Shown piece after piece: positions 24,456 through 36,900 of a stretch of DNA of 64,000 nt; positions within the stretch are counted from its first letter, which is position 1; every line of letters starts with the position of its first letter. The translations under genes and the position numbers were made by a program. The notes beneath the pieces were generated by a model, which saw only the letters and a list, made by a program, of their open reading frames with translations, searched no databases and was not told the origin of the DNA. This DNA is from Papilionanthe hookeriana x Papilionanthe teres (taxonomy: Eukaryota > Streptophyta > Magnoliopsida > Asparagales > Orchidaceae), in contig CM040423.1 in assembly GCA_022702705.1 (NCBI GenBank), positions 42,977,575-43,041,574 on the forward strand, in the 5' to 3' direction.

Positions 24456-26194
24456 TGACCCGATTTATAAATAGCGGCTAGTGTGCAAAGTCTTAAATGA
24501 TATAAAAATTAGAAAATATTTTACACACTAGTGAGTACTACGCAAGTATACGTATCGTTTCGAAGTAATATAGAGTTTTCTTTAAAAACCCCAGTATCGA
24601 TCCCACGAGGAAGTGAAGTAAGAGGTCTTTAGTTAAATTCTAGTATTCTACTAATAGTCCTTAGTTTGGAATGTCGATTAAAATTGTGTTTTATCTAACA
24701 ACTACTTCTAAATGCAAGTGTTAAATGTAATAGTAACTATAACTAAATGCGAATAATAATTCTAAAGATAACCCTTTTTGGATGAGTTTGTTTGGAGAAT
24801 TTTGAGATATTAAAAACTACTATTCTTATGTAATGAAATAAATAATGAATATGAATGAGATGCATTTAATATTATATGTGCCAAATAGGAGCAATCTTAT
24901 TCTTTACCCTTTGGTCCAGGCATAAAGAATATTGACTAATCCTATGCTTGAGTTATCGAATCTGCGGCTAAGTTTGGGAGGATACCGACGCCACTTCGAG
25001 CTCCCACGTTCCCCTCGCATGAGGGCTAACATCTACACTTCGACACCAAACGATAGGACCGAATTGAGGATTTTAGCCTGTCACTCTAAAATCTCCAATT
25101 CTACGCCAGATTAATATTATTTCCCTATTTATTTGCATTCAACTTCTATGAACTTCACCATTCATGAAATTTAAATGTGGTTCGTACTTAGTTGTAGAAA
25201 GCATAGCCCTCTCGGATTGTATGTTTTCACAACAAATTTTAACATTACAACAGGCCTTAATTGCAATGTAAATGAAGTGCAAGTAAAAACCATCATATTT
25301 ATATCTAAATTAACTTCTAAAATGCATCACAAAATCCTAAGCATGAATTCTACTAATTAGAAAAGAAAAGTAAATTGAAAACAATGACATAATCATCTCA
25401 TGCCACTATTTCCAAAGAAGAAGAAAGAGTAAGAGAGATACGTCACAAAGCACGAAGAAAACGCAAAGGAAACTTCATTTAAACAAAGTAAATCCACTAC
25501 ATAAATGTTTACAAAATCATAAGATAATGAAGAACAATACTTAGCTTTTTCCCCTTGAAAGAAAGACGAAGATCTCTCCCATAAAGTCTCCCAGCGATCC
25601 ATGCAATGCTAGCGAAGTCCCTTACAAATTCTCTCAAAATCTCCTCTCCAATCTCTCCAAAAGGGTAGAAATCTACATTTCTACTCTTAATCTAAGAATC
25701 CTAAACATTCCTCTAAGTTTTTCTCTCCTTTCCTCTATTGTTTCTCTCTAAAATTCCTCTTAATCTCCTAATTTCTAACACATATTCGCCATTTTTAAAG
25801 TTTATGGACGAATTCCGAAGAGTTTCCTTACGCACCCATTCGAAAAAGTGTCCAAATACGTCGAATATAGGCCCAAAACCGCCAAATGTCGGTTCGTGGT
25901 CGTCCGGCTCGCTGTCGGCGGGGTCGAGCTCACTGTCGGCGAGCTTTTCGGGCACTTTTCGGTGATTTCTGGAAAATCTCGCCGTCGGCGAGCAGGCTCT
26001 GAGCAGCTCCACCGTTTCGCTCCGTTTGGCCCCGTTTTAGCTCCGTTTCGCCCCGTTTCAGTTGCGTTGCGTTCGTAAGAGATAGCCCTACAAAATAAAC
26101 ATAAAACAACCTTTCTTTAAAGTGTAATCTCATTCAAAAATATGCAAAAAGTATAAAAGAGATTAAACATCGAAAGACTTATCGAAAGGTGTCA
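24456..26194 (-). mobile_element. Gypsy LTR D2a
   Basis: Collinear with D1. On the minus strand it starts TGACACC (26194) and ends ...GGGTCA (24456), next to a decayed primer site in 24450-24430. It holds the GC-rich near-palindrome module at 25910-26000 in the same relative position as D1. It has no coding content; short open frames are low-complexity. Confidence 0.65.
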
Positions 26195-26995
26195 GGGCAG
26201 AATTTCATTTCTTGCTTGTTTTTGCTTCAAATTGCACCGTTTTTGCTTCATTTTGCTCCAATAACCATTTCTTGTACCTAAAACCATAAAATATACAAAA
26301 TACCTTCCTTTAAAGTGTAATATCATCAAAAAATGAGTAAAATAATATAACAAAAAGTGTATATATTTTAGGCGTGTCATGAAGCCATAATTAGAATTAG
26401 TTTTATATTTGTTGTGCCAAATAGGAGCATACTTATTCTTTACACTTTGGTCCAGGCATAAAGAACATTGACTAATCCTATGCTTGGTTACTGAATCTGC
26501 GGCTATGCTGGGAGGATACCGGTTTTCACTTCGGAGCTCCCACGTTCCCCTCGCTTGAGGGCTAACAATCACACTTCAACACCCAAACGATATGACCGAA
26601 TTGTAGATTTTAGAGTGACGAATTGAAGATTTTAACCTGTCACTCTAAAATTTCCAATTCTACGCCCAATTAATATTATTTCCCTATTTATTTGCACTTC
26701 TCCTTTCAAGGATTTATCTGTCTACATTTTAAAGAGAAATATGATACATACTAGTTAAAAATCCTTAGCCCACAGTCAGATCTTAAGAATTCTTCACAGA
26801 TTTTAATAATACAAATGATCAATTCGTATAGTAAAGTAAGTTTAGTTATAGTATCATCACAACTTCTTTATAATAGGTTTGATACACTAATTCATATATC
26901 ATTTCACAAAAACATCAAAATAAGGAGAAATACAGAACAACTACTCAGAATTCATGAAGATGATGCAATAAAACTTGGATTTCATATAATAAAGT
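26195..26995 (-). mobile_element. Stacked gypsy LTR fragments D2b
   Basis: 26195-26379 repeats the 5' end of the D-type LTR (TTTAAAGTGTAATATCAT; minus-strand start TGACACG). 26380-26990 repeats its middle part (CCAAATAGGAGC, TTTGGTCCAGGCATAAAG, CCCACGTTCCCCTCGC). A ~35-bp internal duplication (GACCGAATTG... / GACGAATTG...) lies near 26597-26640. There is no GC module here. Confidence 0.55.
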
Positions 26996-27009
26996 AAAGT
27001 TCTACAAAC

Positions 27010-28436
27010 TATAGTAAATAAACACAACTTATCATAAATTCCACCCCAAGCAAACACCTTGAAGTTCCTCTGAATCTCTTCCTTTCTTTACAGTACGCGG
27101 AAGTTAGGAACTGTATGAGCTGTGAACCATATAGGCCGTAGAGGCGAGTATGAATGACGTACGTAGGCCACAGGGTACAGAGATGGGAGGTGCATGAGCT
27201 AATGACCACGTAGTTCGTTGGAGCCAGTATTGATGACATCCGTAGCCCGCTGGGGCTTAGTTGCGAACTGTATGAACTGTGAACCACATAGGCCGTAGAG
27301 GCCAGTATGAATGATGTACGTAGGTCACGGGGGCCAGAGTCGGAAGTTGCATGAGCTGTGAACCATGTAGATTGTTGAGGCAAGTATGAATGATATTAGT
27401 TGGCCGTGGGGGCCAGATTCAGAAGCTGCACAAGCTGTGAAACACGTAGGCCGTTGAGGGGGAGTATGAATGACCTAAGTAGGCCGCGGGTGCCGGAGTT
27501 GAGAGTTGTACGAGATGTGAACCACATAGGCCGTTGTGGCGAGTATGAATGACATCCGTAGGCCGTGGGGACCGGAGTCGGGAGCTGCATGAGCTGATGA
27601 CCACGTAGGTCGTTGTTGGCACATGAACTATAGTGATGAGCTCTTGTCCCACAGACGTGAAAAGGGTTATAAGATTTTTCAAGTTACAACATATACTGAC
27701 GACTTCTGGTCAGTGGCGATCGACGGTGATTAGTGGTGATTAATGACTGTCAGCGACGGTTGATGATGACAGTGATGGTTGACGGCGACGGTAGTGCCCA
27801 ACCGTGTAGGGGTGGTTGAGGCGATCGACGGTGGTAAACAATGGCCGGCGGTGGCTGACGGTCGTCGGCGATCTACTACGGGATAATGCTGGACTTCAAC
27901 TCCTTCTCAGAGCTTCGAGTTCTCTCTGAAGCTTCCAGTCTCCTCCCTCATGGGAGGGATAGGGCTCTATCTATAGTGTTATGGGTGCAATTAATGCAGG
28001 AATATGAACTACTTTTATCGGACTGTCCAGAGAGCTTCCTTCGATCAGACGATGTTTAATGGACATTTGAGTGCCTCAAGGATGTCAGAATTGAGTTATC
28101 TTGGGCTCGTTAGATTTGTCTTGTCGAGGCGCTCGATTTGACTATGAACTCGCCAGATTCCACATTCATCTGACCTTCTAAATGCGTTTGGAAATCTTCC
28201 AAATGTGGTTTAATGACTTGATCCGAAATTTGGATTTGACTCGGATTGGATTAACTTTGATATCATTAAGTCCGTCTTATCGAGCCGGTCAGTTTGACTA
28301 TAAGTTTGCTGAAATTGGAGCTCTAGAAGGACTTTTTATCAAGATTTGAATATTTTTTGCTCAAAATATCATTTCGGGATCCGTGTTATACCTTGAGATT
28401 CATGTCAGATGATGAAAATTTGCTGGTAGCGTATCA
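27010..28436 (+). mobile_element. VNTR-bearing copia-like LTR R1
   Basis: It shares ordered sequence with 32701-33969+41325-41575 and 48447-49740: a tandem repeat region, a GGTGG/GATCGACGG-rich stretch, a TATA-type CTATCTATAG (27971-27980), and a conserved tail ending GGTAGCGTATCA. It ends CA with no primer site, so it is probably a solo LTR or a fragment. Its 5' end is missing. Directly after it (28437) begins the truncated 3' flank of AKR copy 3. Confidence 0.55.
27105..27645. repeat. 79-bp tandem repeat, about 7 units
   Basis: The unit begins ATCCGTAGGCCG and contains GGGGGCCAGAGTCGGGAG, CTGCATGAGCTGTGAACCAC and GAGTATGAATGAC. Seven units are visible with point differences. Related but fewer units occur at 33080-33310, and a longer-period relative at 48880-49700. 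Confidence 0.85.
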
Positions 28437-29295
28437 AGTAGATATTTATATATTTTTCAATTATAATCATACTAATTAAGGTTTAATTAGAAAACAAAAT
28501 ATTTTAATTAATTATTGATTAAGAATTCATAAATCTAAGAATAAAATTGATAATTAATTAAATTAAATTATAAACAATATTAGTTTAATTAAATTAATAT
28601 TTTTTATTTAATTATTTTTATTACTCAATTAATTCAAAAATTAAAATCTTATAACACCTGAGTAAATTTAATCATCTTGAATCTCTTCTTTTTCTCTTTT
28701 AGTATTCATCTACTTGAAACCCTTCATATAAAAATAAGTGTGATAATTACAACTAATAACTGGAGCTTATTGACCAAGGCGTCAAGGGGATTATGGCCCT
28801 CTCTCTTTCTCCCCCACCAGAATTTTTTTTTTATATCTTATAAACAAAAAATATCGAAGAAGTAGCAATGATAAAATTTATTAAATCCACATAACTATGC
28901 AATTTTGTCAATCTCAGAGTTTGGCCAAATAGGGATAAAATAGTCTTTGAAAATCTACATAGTTTTTTCGACTTTTTTACAAGATTTAAGCAAAACAATA
29001 TGTTAAAGCTACCACAAAACATCCTTCTAACCTTCATTCATAAAAAAAGAAAAAACGATTATTACATAATAATTTGTAAATGAGCTTTCAAAAACTTTGA
29101 TTCAAATATAATGCTTCAAGCATTATTCTTGATTATAGACTACATGGATTCCATATTGTTCTAAGTGAACTCATAATGAGGTGAAAAACTTAAAAGACAA
29201 TGTTTTAATCTCAACTCACTAATTCTCATACAATGCACACATATGTTAACAAATAAATCAAAATAATGGTGCATTATGTATGAATCTGAATCATT

Positions 29296-31837
29296 TTATG
29301 CTGTGCTAACTTTTGCAGGAGTGTTTGCATACTTCCACGAGAATGGCTCCGAGAATCCCCAATTCCTTGAACCAGCAACATCTTGAATAGAGATAGCATT
29401 TGAAAGTTCTTCCAAGTCATCTTTTGTTAGTTTCACATTTATAGCATTGATGTTGTTGTTCAGATTCATGATCTTTGTTGTCCCTGAAAGTAACGAGTAA
29501 CCAATAAGAAACTTGGTACAAAAATTATACAGTCTCCAACCTCAAAAATTGAGAAATTACTAATGATAAAAATGAGAATGATGATATCACATTACCACAT
29601 TTGTATCAAGAAAAGCTTAGAGAAACGACCAAACTGTTTATTTGAAAGAAAATTTTTTATTTTGCAATGAACAAAATATTTTAAACATGCTCATATATTT
29701 TATTATATGAAGGGATAAATGCATACTTATCTAAAACTTGATGGACTTGATTGCTAACATTAAGATCTTATTTTTATCAGCATACAAGCTTCGTATAATA
29801 GCTTAATTTTTTTAACTAATAGGCAAAAGAAATTATAAGTGTTTCACATGGAATCTCACCTGGGATCGGAACAACATCATTTCCTTGATAAAGTACCCAC
29901 GCTAAAGCTAATTGAGCTGTTGTGCATTGGTGTTTGTCAGCGAGTTTTGCTAACTTGAAGAACAACAACTTATTTTTCTCTAGATTTTCTTCACTAAATC
30001 TTGGATGTGTAACCTAACATAGAAACATATTTCATAATGTGCCGGATACAAAGTTAAAACTATTGTAATTTTTCATTTATATAAAAATGTCACATTGACA
30101 AATTCAAACAAAATAATACCAGTGAACTATTTGTGGGCACACTTTCAAGGACTGCTCTACCACCAAAAAAGCCACGACCAAGAGGGCCATATGGAACTAT
30201 TCCAATTCCTAGCTCTCTACAAAATAGAAAGAAGGAAATATATTTAAATATCGACACACAGAAAATAAAAATTAGTAAATAAAGAAATTCAATATATATA
30301 AATGGAAGGTTGATAAAATGCACAAAGAACAATTCTGATATCTCTGTCTTCTCGGTCTCCCACTTTGGTTTTTATTTCAATATAAGCACGAGTATTTACA
30401 AGAATTCCATGCTCCATACATTCATATTTAAAGATAACTCAACATGCTTAAGCTAATCATAATAATATGGATGATAGAGAATCACATCTCCATCAAACTA
30501 GTTGGCCAAAATGAAAGAATACTTTTTAAGCTTATTGAATTCATGAAAATCTAATCTTTAAGTTTAAAGTTCAATGAGTATTACTGAAGTCTAACTTAAT
30601 TAACTTTTCAAATGAAATTTTTTTCCTTTCTACAAAAACTTATAATTTTTACTAAAGCAAACACATGATATACCTATCTAGGGCTTTATTGGTCTTTTCA
30701 GAAATATAAAGAGCTAAAATTTAATCAGCTTTTGATATCAATTTTTATTAGTATTTTTACAATAAATGTATGCTAAGCTATGAAAATAAGAAAACGATGA
30801 ATCAAAATTTTAATTTCTAACATTTAAAGTTCTTAGGACAAGCTACAATAGTAAATATAAATTGTTGACCGATGATAACTCTGAGAATAATTAAATTTGT
30901 TGAACCTGCAAAGTGGGATGATTTCTTCCTCAATATCTCTAGTCCAAAGCGACCACTCTATCTGCAATGCACTAATTGGATGAACGGCATGCGCTCGCCG
31001 GATTGTATCGGCGCTCGCTTCCGATAACCCAATAAACTTCACTTTACCCTCCTCAACTAACTTTTTAAGCTCCCCAATCTACAATAATAAGAAGCCATAA
31101 TAAATTTAAGAACACATCAAAAAATTACAGAGTCACAGTTTTCATAAAATTTAATTGTTGATGAATACTCTCACCGTTTCTTCAATCGGCACAGTTTGAT
31201 CAATTCGATGTTGATAATATAAATCAATGTATTCCAACCCCAGCCGATTGAGACTTCCTTCCAAGCAAGCTCTCACATACTCCGGCTTACCATTTATAAT
31301 ATGATTGCCTGCTTCATCAATTCGTACAACCCCAAACTTTGTGGCCAATTGAATATTTTCCCGTGGAAGCTGCTTCAATGCCTACAAGTATCCATCATCT
31401 CAAATACTAAAGATAACATTGCCTTACAAACTAACAAACCTCCTCCTATTCAAATTTTTCATCTGTCATTACTAACGAAGAAGTTAACCAGGAAAGACCT
31501 AAGAAAAGAACGAGAGTTAACACAGACCTTGCCAACCAGAATTTCATTAGTATGAGGCCCGTAGATATCAGAGGTGTCAAAAAAGGTGACACCTTTGTTA
31601 AAAGCTTCCTTGATGATGGATATGCCGTCTTCTTCGGAAACAGGAGAATTATACCATGCTGAGAGACCCATACACCCAAATCCTAATTTTGATACCTAAA
31701 TAAATAGAAATGAACAAATCAAAACTTGGCGTTTCAATCCAAAAAAAACTAAGAACTTCAAAGACCGAGTTTGCTACCTCCAATCCCTGTGATCCCAGCT
31801 TCACTCTAGGCATCAGGATTTTGCTTTGTTCTTCCAT
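29296..31837 (-). CDS. Aldo-keto reductase, perakine reductase/IN2-2-like (copy 3)
   Basis: Exons: 31837-31778, 31695-31528, 31381-31175, 31078-30906, 30216-30120, 30013-29860, 29483-29296. All GT-AG, phases as in copy 1; 348 residues, uninterrupted. The start is MEEQSKILMPRVKLG, identical to copy 1 in exon 1; the end is KVSTA. The tetrad Asp60/Tyr65/Lys91/His134 is kept. By hand count about 17 of 348 residues differ from copy 1, concentrated in the exon 3 loop (VVRIDEAGNHI) and the C-terminus. LYQG replaces the common LHQG in exon 6. This is the closest paralogue of copy 1, and the shared flanking LTR insertion agrees. Confidence 0.93.
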
Positions 31838-31963
31838 TTCTTGTTATCAGAAAGCTCTGCAAACAAAAATAATGCTTTTATTATTAATTTTTTTTCCCCT
31901 GCAAATATTTGATTTTTGCTATTCTTTTGTAGGGTAAGCGAAGCTTGCCCTGGCCGGGCTTCA

Positions 31964-31970
31964 ATTTATA
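31964..31970 (-). promoter_or_regulatory. TATA box of AKR copy 3
   Basis: TATAAAT on the minus strand, ~127 bp upstream of the ATG, in the same conserved block as copy 1. Confidence 0.6.
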
Positions 31971-32268
31971 GATTGTCAAGGTTACTCTGTAAGGTAAGGT
32001 TAGTGCAGAGTGGATGGGTGAGGTCAGCCCATGCGTCATCTATAAATAGGGGCAGATTATGGACAATTATTGTAATTTTATATTGTTATTCTACGAATAG
32101 GACTACATTGAAATTATTTTTCCTTTTCATCTTAGTTAATTTAAAGGATGGGGCCCCTTTTACATGACATATGAGCTGACGTGAATAACATAGTTGCTGT
32201 TGTGCTTTTCTTCCGAATTTGCTTCTTTATGAATTTCTACTATTATAAATAGGTAGAATAGATGCGCA

Positions 32269-32345
32269 CGCATATATATATATATATATATGTATGTATA
32301 TATATATATATATGTATGTATATATATATATATGTATGTATGTAT
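32269..32345. repeat. AT/GTAT microsatellite
   Basis: Alternating runs of (TA)n and (TATG)n in the AKR copy 3 5' flank. The shorter equivalent in copy 1 is at 5826-5847. Confidence 0.95.
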
Positions 32346-32349
32346 GTAT

Positions 32350-32685
32350 TGTTCAGAAATTTTGAGCTAAGAAACGCAAGAATCGGCACAAAATCAGAAG
32401 AACACAATGATTTAACGAGGTTCGGCAAATATACCTACGTCATCGGGAGCAGAGCGGCGGTTTTCTTTTCAATCTAGAAGAGTATAAGTTACAACTTATT
32501 AGCCATAGGGTTACAAACCAGATCTATTATAGCCCTAGGTGTACAATATATAATCACAAAATTATCCTTGTAACATACCACGGGGCGTTGCCCCCGCACC
32601 CCCAACCCACATAATAAAACTCCCCATATTTGCTCGCTCCGCTCCAACATCTGTTCTTTATTTAATTTATGAGCCATACCTAACA
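32350..32685 (+). mobile_element. Short copia solo LTR
   Basis: Runs from TGTTCAGAAATTTTGAGC to ...CATACCTAACA (TGTT...AACA ends), flanked by TGTAT (32345-32349) and TGCAT (32686-32690), a 5-bp duplication with one mismatch. Inside are plant copia LTR hallmarks: GATTTAACGAGGTTCGGC, CCTACGTC, and CGGGGCGTTGCCCCCG (a GC hairpin). There is no internal region, so it is a solo LTR. The same insertion, truncated, lies at 5853. Confidence 0.75.
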
Positions 32686-32700
32686 TGCATATATATGATG

Positions 32701-33969
32701 TGTGCTAGAAAATTTGCGGCGGTAGAGTAATGAATTATCGTTTTAACATTGTACAACAATTCAGTACACACAGATAAAAGAAAAGAGGTAAGCAGGAGGA
32801 GACACCTCGACTTTTTACATGGAAAACCCTTGAAAAGGGAAAATACCACGGGGCCTAGTCTAGTTAAAATAATCCACTATGAATGATGAGCACACAAGTT
32901 CATTCTTCTCCTAAATAAAAGAAGATGTAGTTACAAAGTTGTATAACTATAATATGACTATAGTTCTTGGTGACATCTAGTTGCATTGGTCATTGTTAAT
33001 TGTTGTGGAGGCAGAAGTCTATTGTGGCTTGTGAGTGTTGTAAATGATTGCTCCAGAAGCATTGATTGGTCGGGGAAGCCATAGTAAGCAATTGAGGGAG
33101 TTGTTGACCACGTAGGCCATAGTTGGTGAGTATTACTGACGTCTGTAGGTCGTGGGGGCCAGAGTCGGGAGTTGCATGAGCTAATGACCACGTAGGTCGT
33201 TGACGCAAGTATTGATGACATCCATAGGCCGCTTGGGGCAGAGTTGGTAACAATTTGAGCTGATGATCACGTAGGTCGTTGATGGCACATGGACCGTAGT
33301 GGTGAGCTCTTGTCCCACTGACGAGAGAGGGTTATTAGATTTTCCAAGTTACAACGTTGACTAATGATGTCTGATCAACGGTGGTTGATGACAGTCGGCG
33401 GAGGTTGACGAAGGTTGGTTGTGGTCGATGGTGATCTGTGGTAGTTTGCGGTGATCAACAATGATCATCCGTAGTCAATGATGGTCGGGAGACAACTGTC
33501 GGTGATGGTTAGCGGTGGTCGACGACTGTCGGTGGTGGTCGACAGAGGTTGGTTGTGGTCGATGATAATCTGCGGTGCTCAACGAAGATCAGCGGTGCTC
33601 GATGATGATCGGGGGACGACGGTCAGTGATGGTTAGCAGCGGTAGGCGGCGGTCGACGACTATCGACGGTGGTCGACGACAGTTGGCGGTGGTGTTGGAC
33701 TTCAGCTTCTTCTCAAATCCTCAAGTTCTCTTCTTATGCTTAAGCTCCTCCCCGTGTATGGGGTGAGGATCTATTTATAGTTTTCTTGGCGCAATTATTG
33801 GAGAAATATGAACCATTTTGATCAGATAGTCCAGAGAGCTTCATTAGATCATACGGCGTTTAAGGGGCATTTTAATGTCTTAATGATGTCAGAATTGATT
33901 GATCCTGGTCTCATTAGATTTGTCTTGTCGAGATGTTTGGTTTGACTATGAAATTGCAGGGTTCGACAT
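32701..33969 (+). mobile_element. VNTR-bearing copia-like LTR R2, left part
   Basis: Starts TGTGCTAGAAAATTTGCGGC. It contains GCGGTAGAGTAAT, then TGGAAAACCCTTGAAAAGGG and ATACCACGGGG (a common plant copia LTR signature), ~3 units of the 79-bp repeat (33080-33310), and a long GGTGGTCGACG-type array (33360-33690). A TATA-type CTATTTATAG lies at 33771-33780. It is interrupted at GACAT (33965-33969) by the 7350-bp sequence and resumes at 41325. Confidence 0.6.
33360..33690. repeat. GGTGGTCGACG-type degenerate short repeat
   Basis: Degenerate 9-12-bp units such as GGTGGTCGACG, GATGATCGG and GGTGGTTAGCGG. A shorter version is in R1 at 27715-27880. It sits at the same position in both LTRs, between the 79-bp array and the putative TATA box. 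Confidence 0.75.
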
Positions 33970-33973
33970 TGTT

Positions 33974-33994
33974 GACCTCATTTTTGATGAGGTC
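33974..33994. repeat. Terminal hairpin of the giant LTR
   Basis: GACCTCAT-TTTTG-ATGAGGTC: perfect 8-bp arms and a 5-nt loop, four bases inside the left end of the element. Confidence 0.85.
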
Positions 33995-36900
33995 TTCTCT
34001 TCTTCTCTTTAGTACTTAGGATCTAGCCTTAGGCTTTTCCTTTGACTATCTTAGAGGACTAGAATTGGGATCCACCATCTAGAATTTCAAACCACTTCTT
34101 AACTCCCTGCAAACTCCACAAACTTGATTGTAGACCCCTAATCACCTAGAGGGTTGAAATCGAGTGTGGAAGTTTAAAGGATGAGTTCCTATGGGACTCT
34201 TTGGCCTTAGGACGCCCTGCCGGTGGCCTCAGTCGATGAAGGAGCCGACTTACACACACACTACACTCATACACTACACTTCCATACACCTCCTAAAACA
34301 CACCCATACCCAATTTGACCTCTCGACTCATGCGAGTGATTCACATGGATGGTCCTTAACCCACTAAGCCCTTGGCAGAGGGTTAGGAACAACATAGTGA
34401 ATGCCTCAAATGAGTCCCTTCATGGCTCATATGGGCTTGATGTGGCTTCATGGCTCAACCAAAATGATTTTATTCCACTTATATTCACCCAATCTTCAAT
34501 TTTCCAAATTTTCGATTTCGACTCCCGGGACCTTACACCTGCCAAGCTCTAGCAAATGCCGTCGAAATTACCCAAATTTTCCAAAAATCTCCAAATCACC
34601 CAAAATTCCTCAAAACCAATCCCAAACATTTCCACATCACTCAAATTGATCATCCATAACCAAAAATACCAAAAATTCCAAAATACCTCCCAATACCCTC
34701 CAAATACCCAAAATACCCCTCTTAGCCAAAAAATCCAAAAATTCAGAAAATTCCCAGAAAATTCCAGAAAATCCCAAATATTCCCAATTTCATTTTGTTC
34801 AACTACACAATGGGCCAATTTGGTCAATTTACCCCACTTTTATCAAAACCCCCAATTTGACCCATTTTAACCCAAAGTAAACCCAATGTCAAACCTAACC
34901 TACCCAATTGACCTAAATTCTGGTCCAATTCAATTCTAAACTTCAATTCAACATCCCCAACACCAATCTAGACCAAATCCAAGCTCAATTTGATTGACAT
35001 TTGGATCCAATTTCACTTTTGGCCTTAAAGCCCGATTTGGACCCATGACCCAAACTTAACCCAAACTCACCCAATTCAACTCCAATTAACCCCAAATCTT
35101 TTCTAAATCTTCCTTAACATTCCCACAAACAAAACATTAACATGATTTGCCCAAAATTTAGATCCAAACCCCACTCAAATTCAACCCAAAGCTAAAAGGC
35201 CCATTTTTGACCTAAACCCGAACCTAACCCAAATGAGCCCAAACCCCAAAATCAAAGCCCAACCAAAGTCAAAACCCCTTTGAAACACTCCCATAAATAT
35301 TTCTCAACATTAATTTTACATCAATTTCAACCCTAGCCCAACATTGGCCCAAGTTAGCCCAATTTGACCTACATAGGCTCACTTACCAAATAAACCCAAA
35401 TTCAAACCAATTCAACTCCAAATCACACCAAATTGACTCCAAGCCCTTCATAGAACATCCCTAAACCAATTATGACATTTATTTGACAAGGCCCTTCACA
35501 AAATCTTTACCCAAATGCCCATCCTAAAATCAAAAAAAGCCTATTTCCCCTTAAACTTTCCTAAAAGCCCACTTCCTTCAAATTCAAAAGCCCAAATTCA
35601 TCCAGAGCCCACATGGCACTTCCCCTCATCATCCATTTAATCAAAATTGTCCCTAAGTTCCAAAGTCATCAATTAAACAATTCCAAATCAAGCCCCATAC
35701 AAATTCCCATCAAAATATCAAAATTTTCTTAAATCCCTTTTTATGAAATTGACCCGAAGCTTTTCCCAAGCCAAATGGAGCCAAGGATGAGCCATTCACA
35801 AGCCATATGAAGCCATGAAAGTTTGGCATGTGACCATGCCATTAATGGCAAAAGGAGGAGGTCCTTTAACCATCTCCTAAAAGTCATTAGCCTTAAGCAT
35901 GTTTCCCCTTAACCAAGATTTAATCCAAATATTCTTGGATAAGGACATCACCACCTCTTGACCAGCTAGCCTAACCGATCTTCTCGGCCCAAGACCAGCC
36001 ATGGGGAGGTGAACCCAACCCAAACCAATAGGTTGACCAATTTCAAGCCAAAGTGGCCTCTCCCCCATACCATTTTAATCCAAACACTTTACACATGTCC
36101 AAGCCCGATTGACTTCACCATTGCCAAGCCACGACCTCCTCGGTCGAGATGGTGACCCATGCTCGCCGGCCGGCCGCTGGATCGCCGGAAAACACCATAC
36201 CCGAGAGCTCACATGTGAGCCAACTTTGGAATTCCACCTTGCTGAGCTGCCCCATGCCCAATGGCCACCATGGCTGTTCTTCCCATGACCGAGCATGGTG
36301 ATCCCAACCCTTGGCCATCCCTGGGAGGCTCTCCGACCACCTCTATTTAAACCCGACCCCCTCACGGTCATGAGAGGAGAGTTGCACAAACCTTGCCGAA
36401 ACTTTGCCAAAATTGTTCCAGACCCTTCTCCACCCTTAGAGCAGTTGATCCCCAGTGTCGATTGCCTCAATCCCCACCGATAAAACTCGATTTCCCAGCC
36501 GAAATTCCACCCAAAACCGGGACACTTCTCCACGGTGAGCCAATCCCCAAATTGATTGGTTCTACACCTTCACCGGACCGAGGGAAGGTGTCCACCGGCA
36601 AAAGCCCCATCTCCGGGCCACCCGGTTGCTCCGACCTCCAAGCTTTGTGATCGGCTGTGGTCGAAGTCCAACCTAGACAATTCACCGGACCGGGAGACTT
36701 CATCCGGAGCTTGCTAGGATCCAATCGAAAGTGCAACAACTCTCGGATCGAAGCCACACTTCTCCGAGCAAAGGTATGAGCTAATTCTTCATCCCGAGCT
36801 TCGGAGATTCTCCATTTCAAATGCTTCAATTTCAATGCATGATAACCGTATAGATGTGTTCATCTCCTCGAAGACGAATCCATAGAGCATAAGAACATGA

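Larger units (their letters stand above)
28437..32349 (-). repeat. AKR segmental duplication unit C
   Basis: It matches unit A from GTAGATATTTA onward, through the gene, promoter and the AT/GTAT microsatellite (32269-32345), to the same copia LTR insertion point. The first ~400 bp of the unit seen in A and B are missing where it abuts LTR R1. Confidence 0.8.

Noticed and set aside
27009..27682. Minus-strand open frames rich in Ser/Thr/Tyr (also 49112-49386 and 32958-33253)
   Set aside because: Translations of the LTR tandem repeat; frames drift with unit length and are not conserved between arrays.
34349..34870. Open frames rich in Pro/Asn/Ser and, on the minus strand, Trp/Phe/Gly
   Set aside because: Products of the C/A-rich, G-poor composition of the giant LTR; no domain.
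36075..36835. Longer minus-strand open frames (up to 152 codons) in the GC-rich zone
   Set aside because: High GC lowers stop frequency; no recognisable domain, and open frames exist on both strands at once. Left as part of the LTR.
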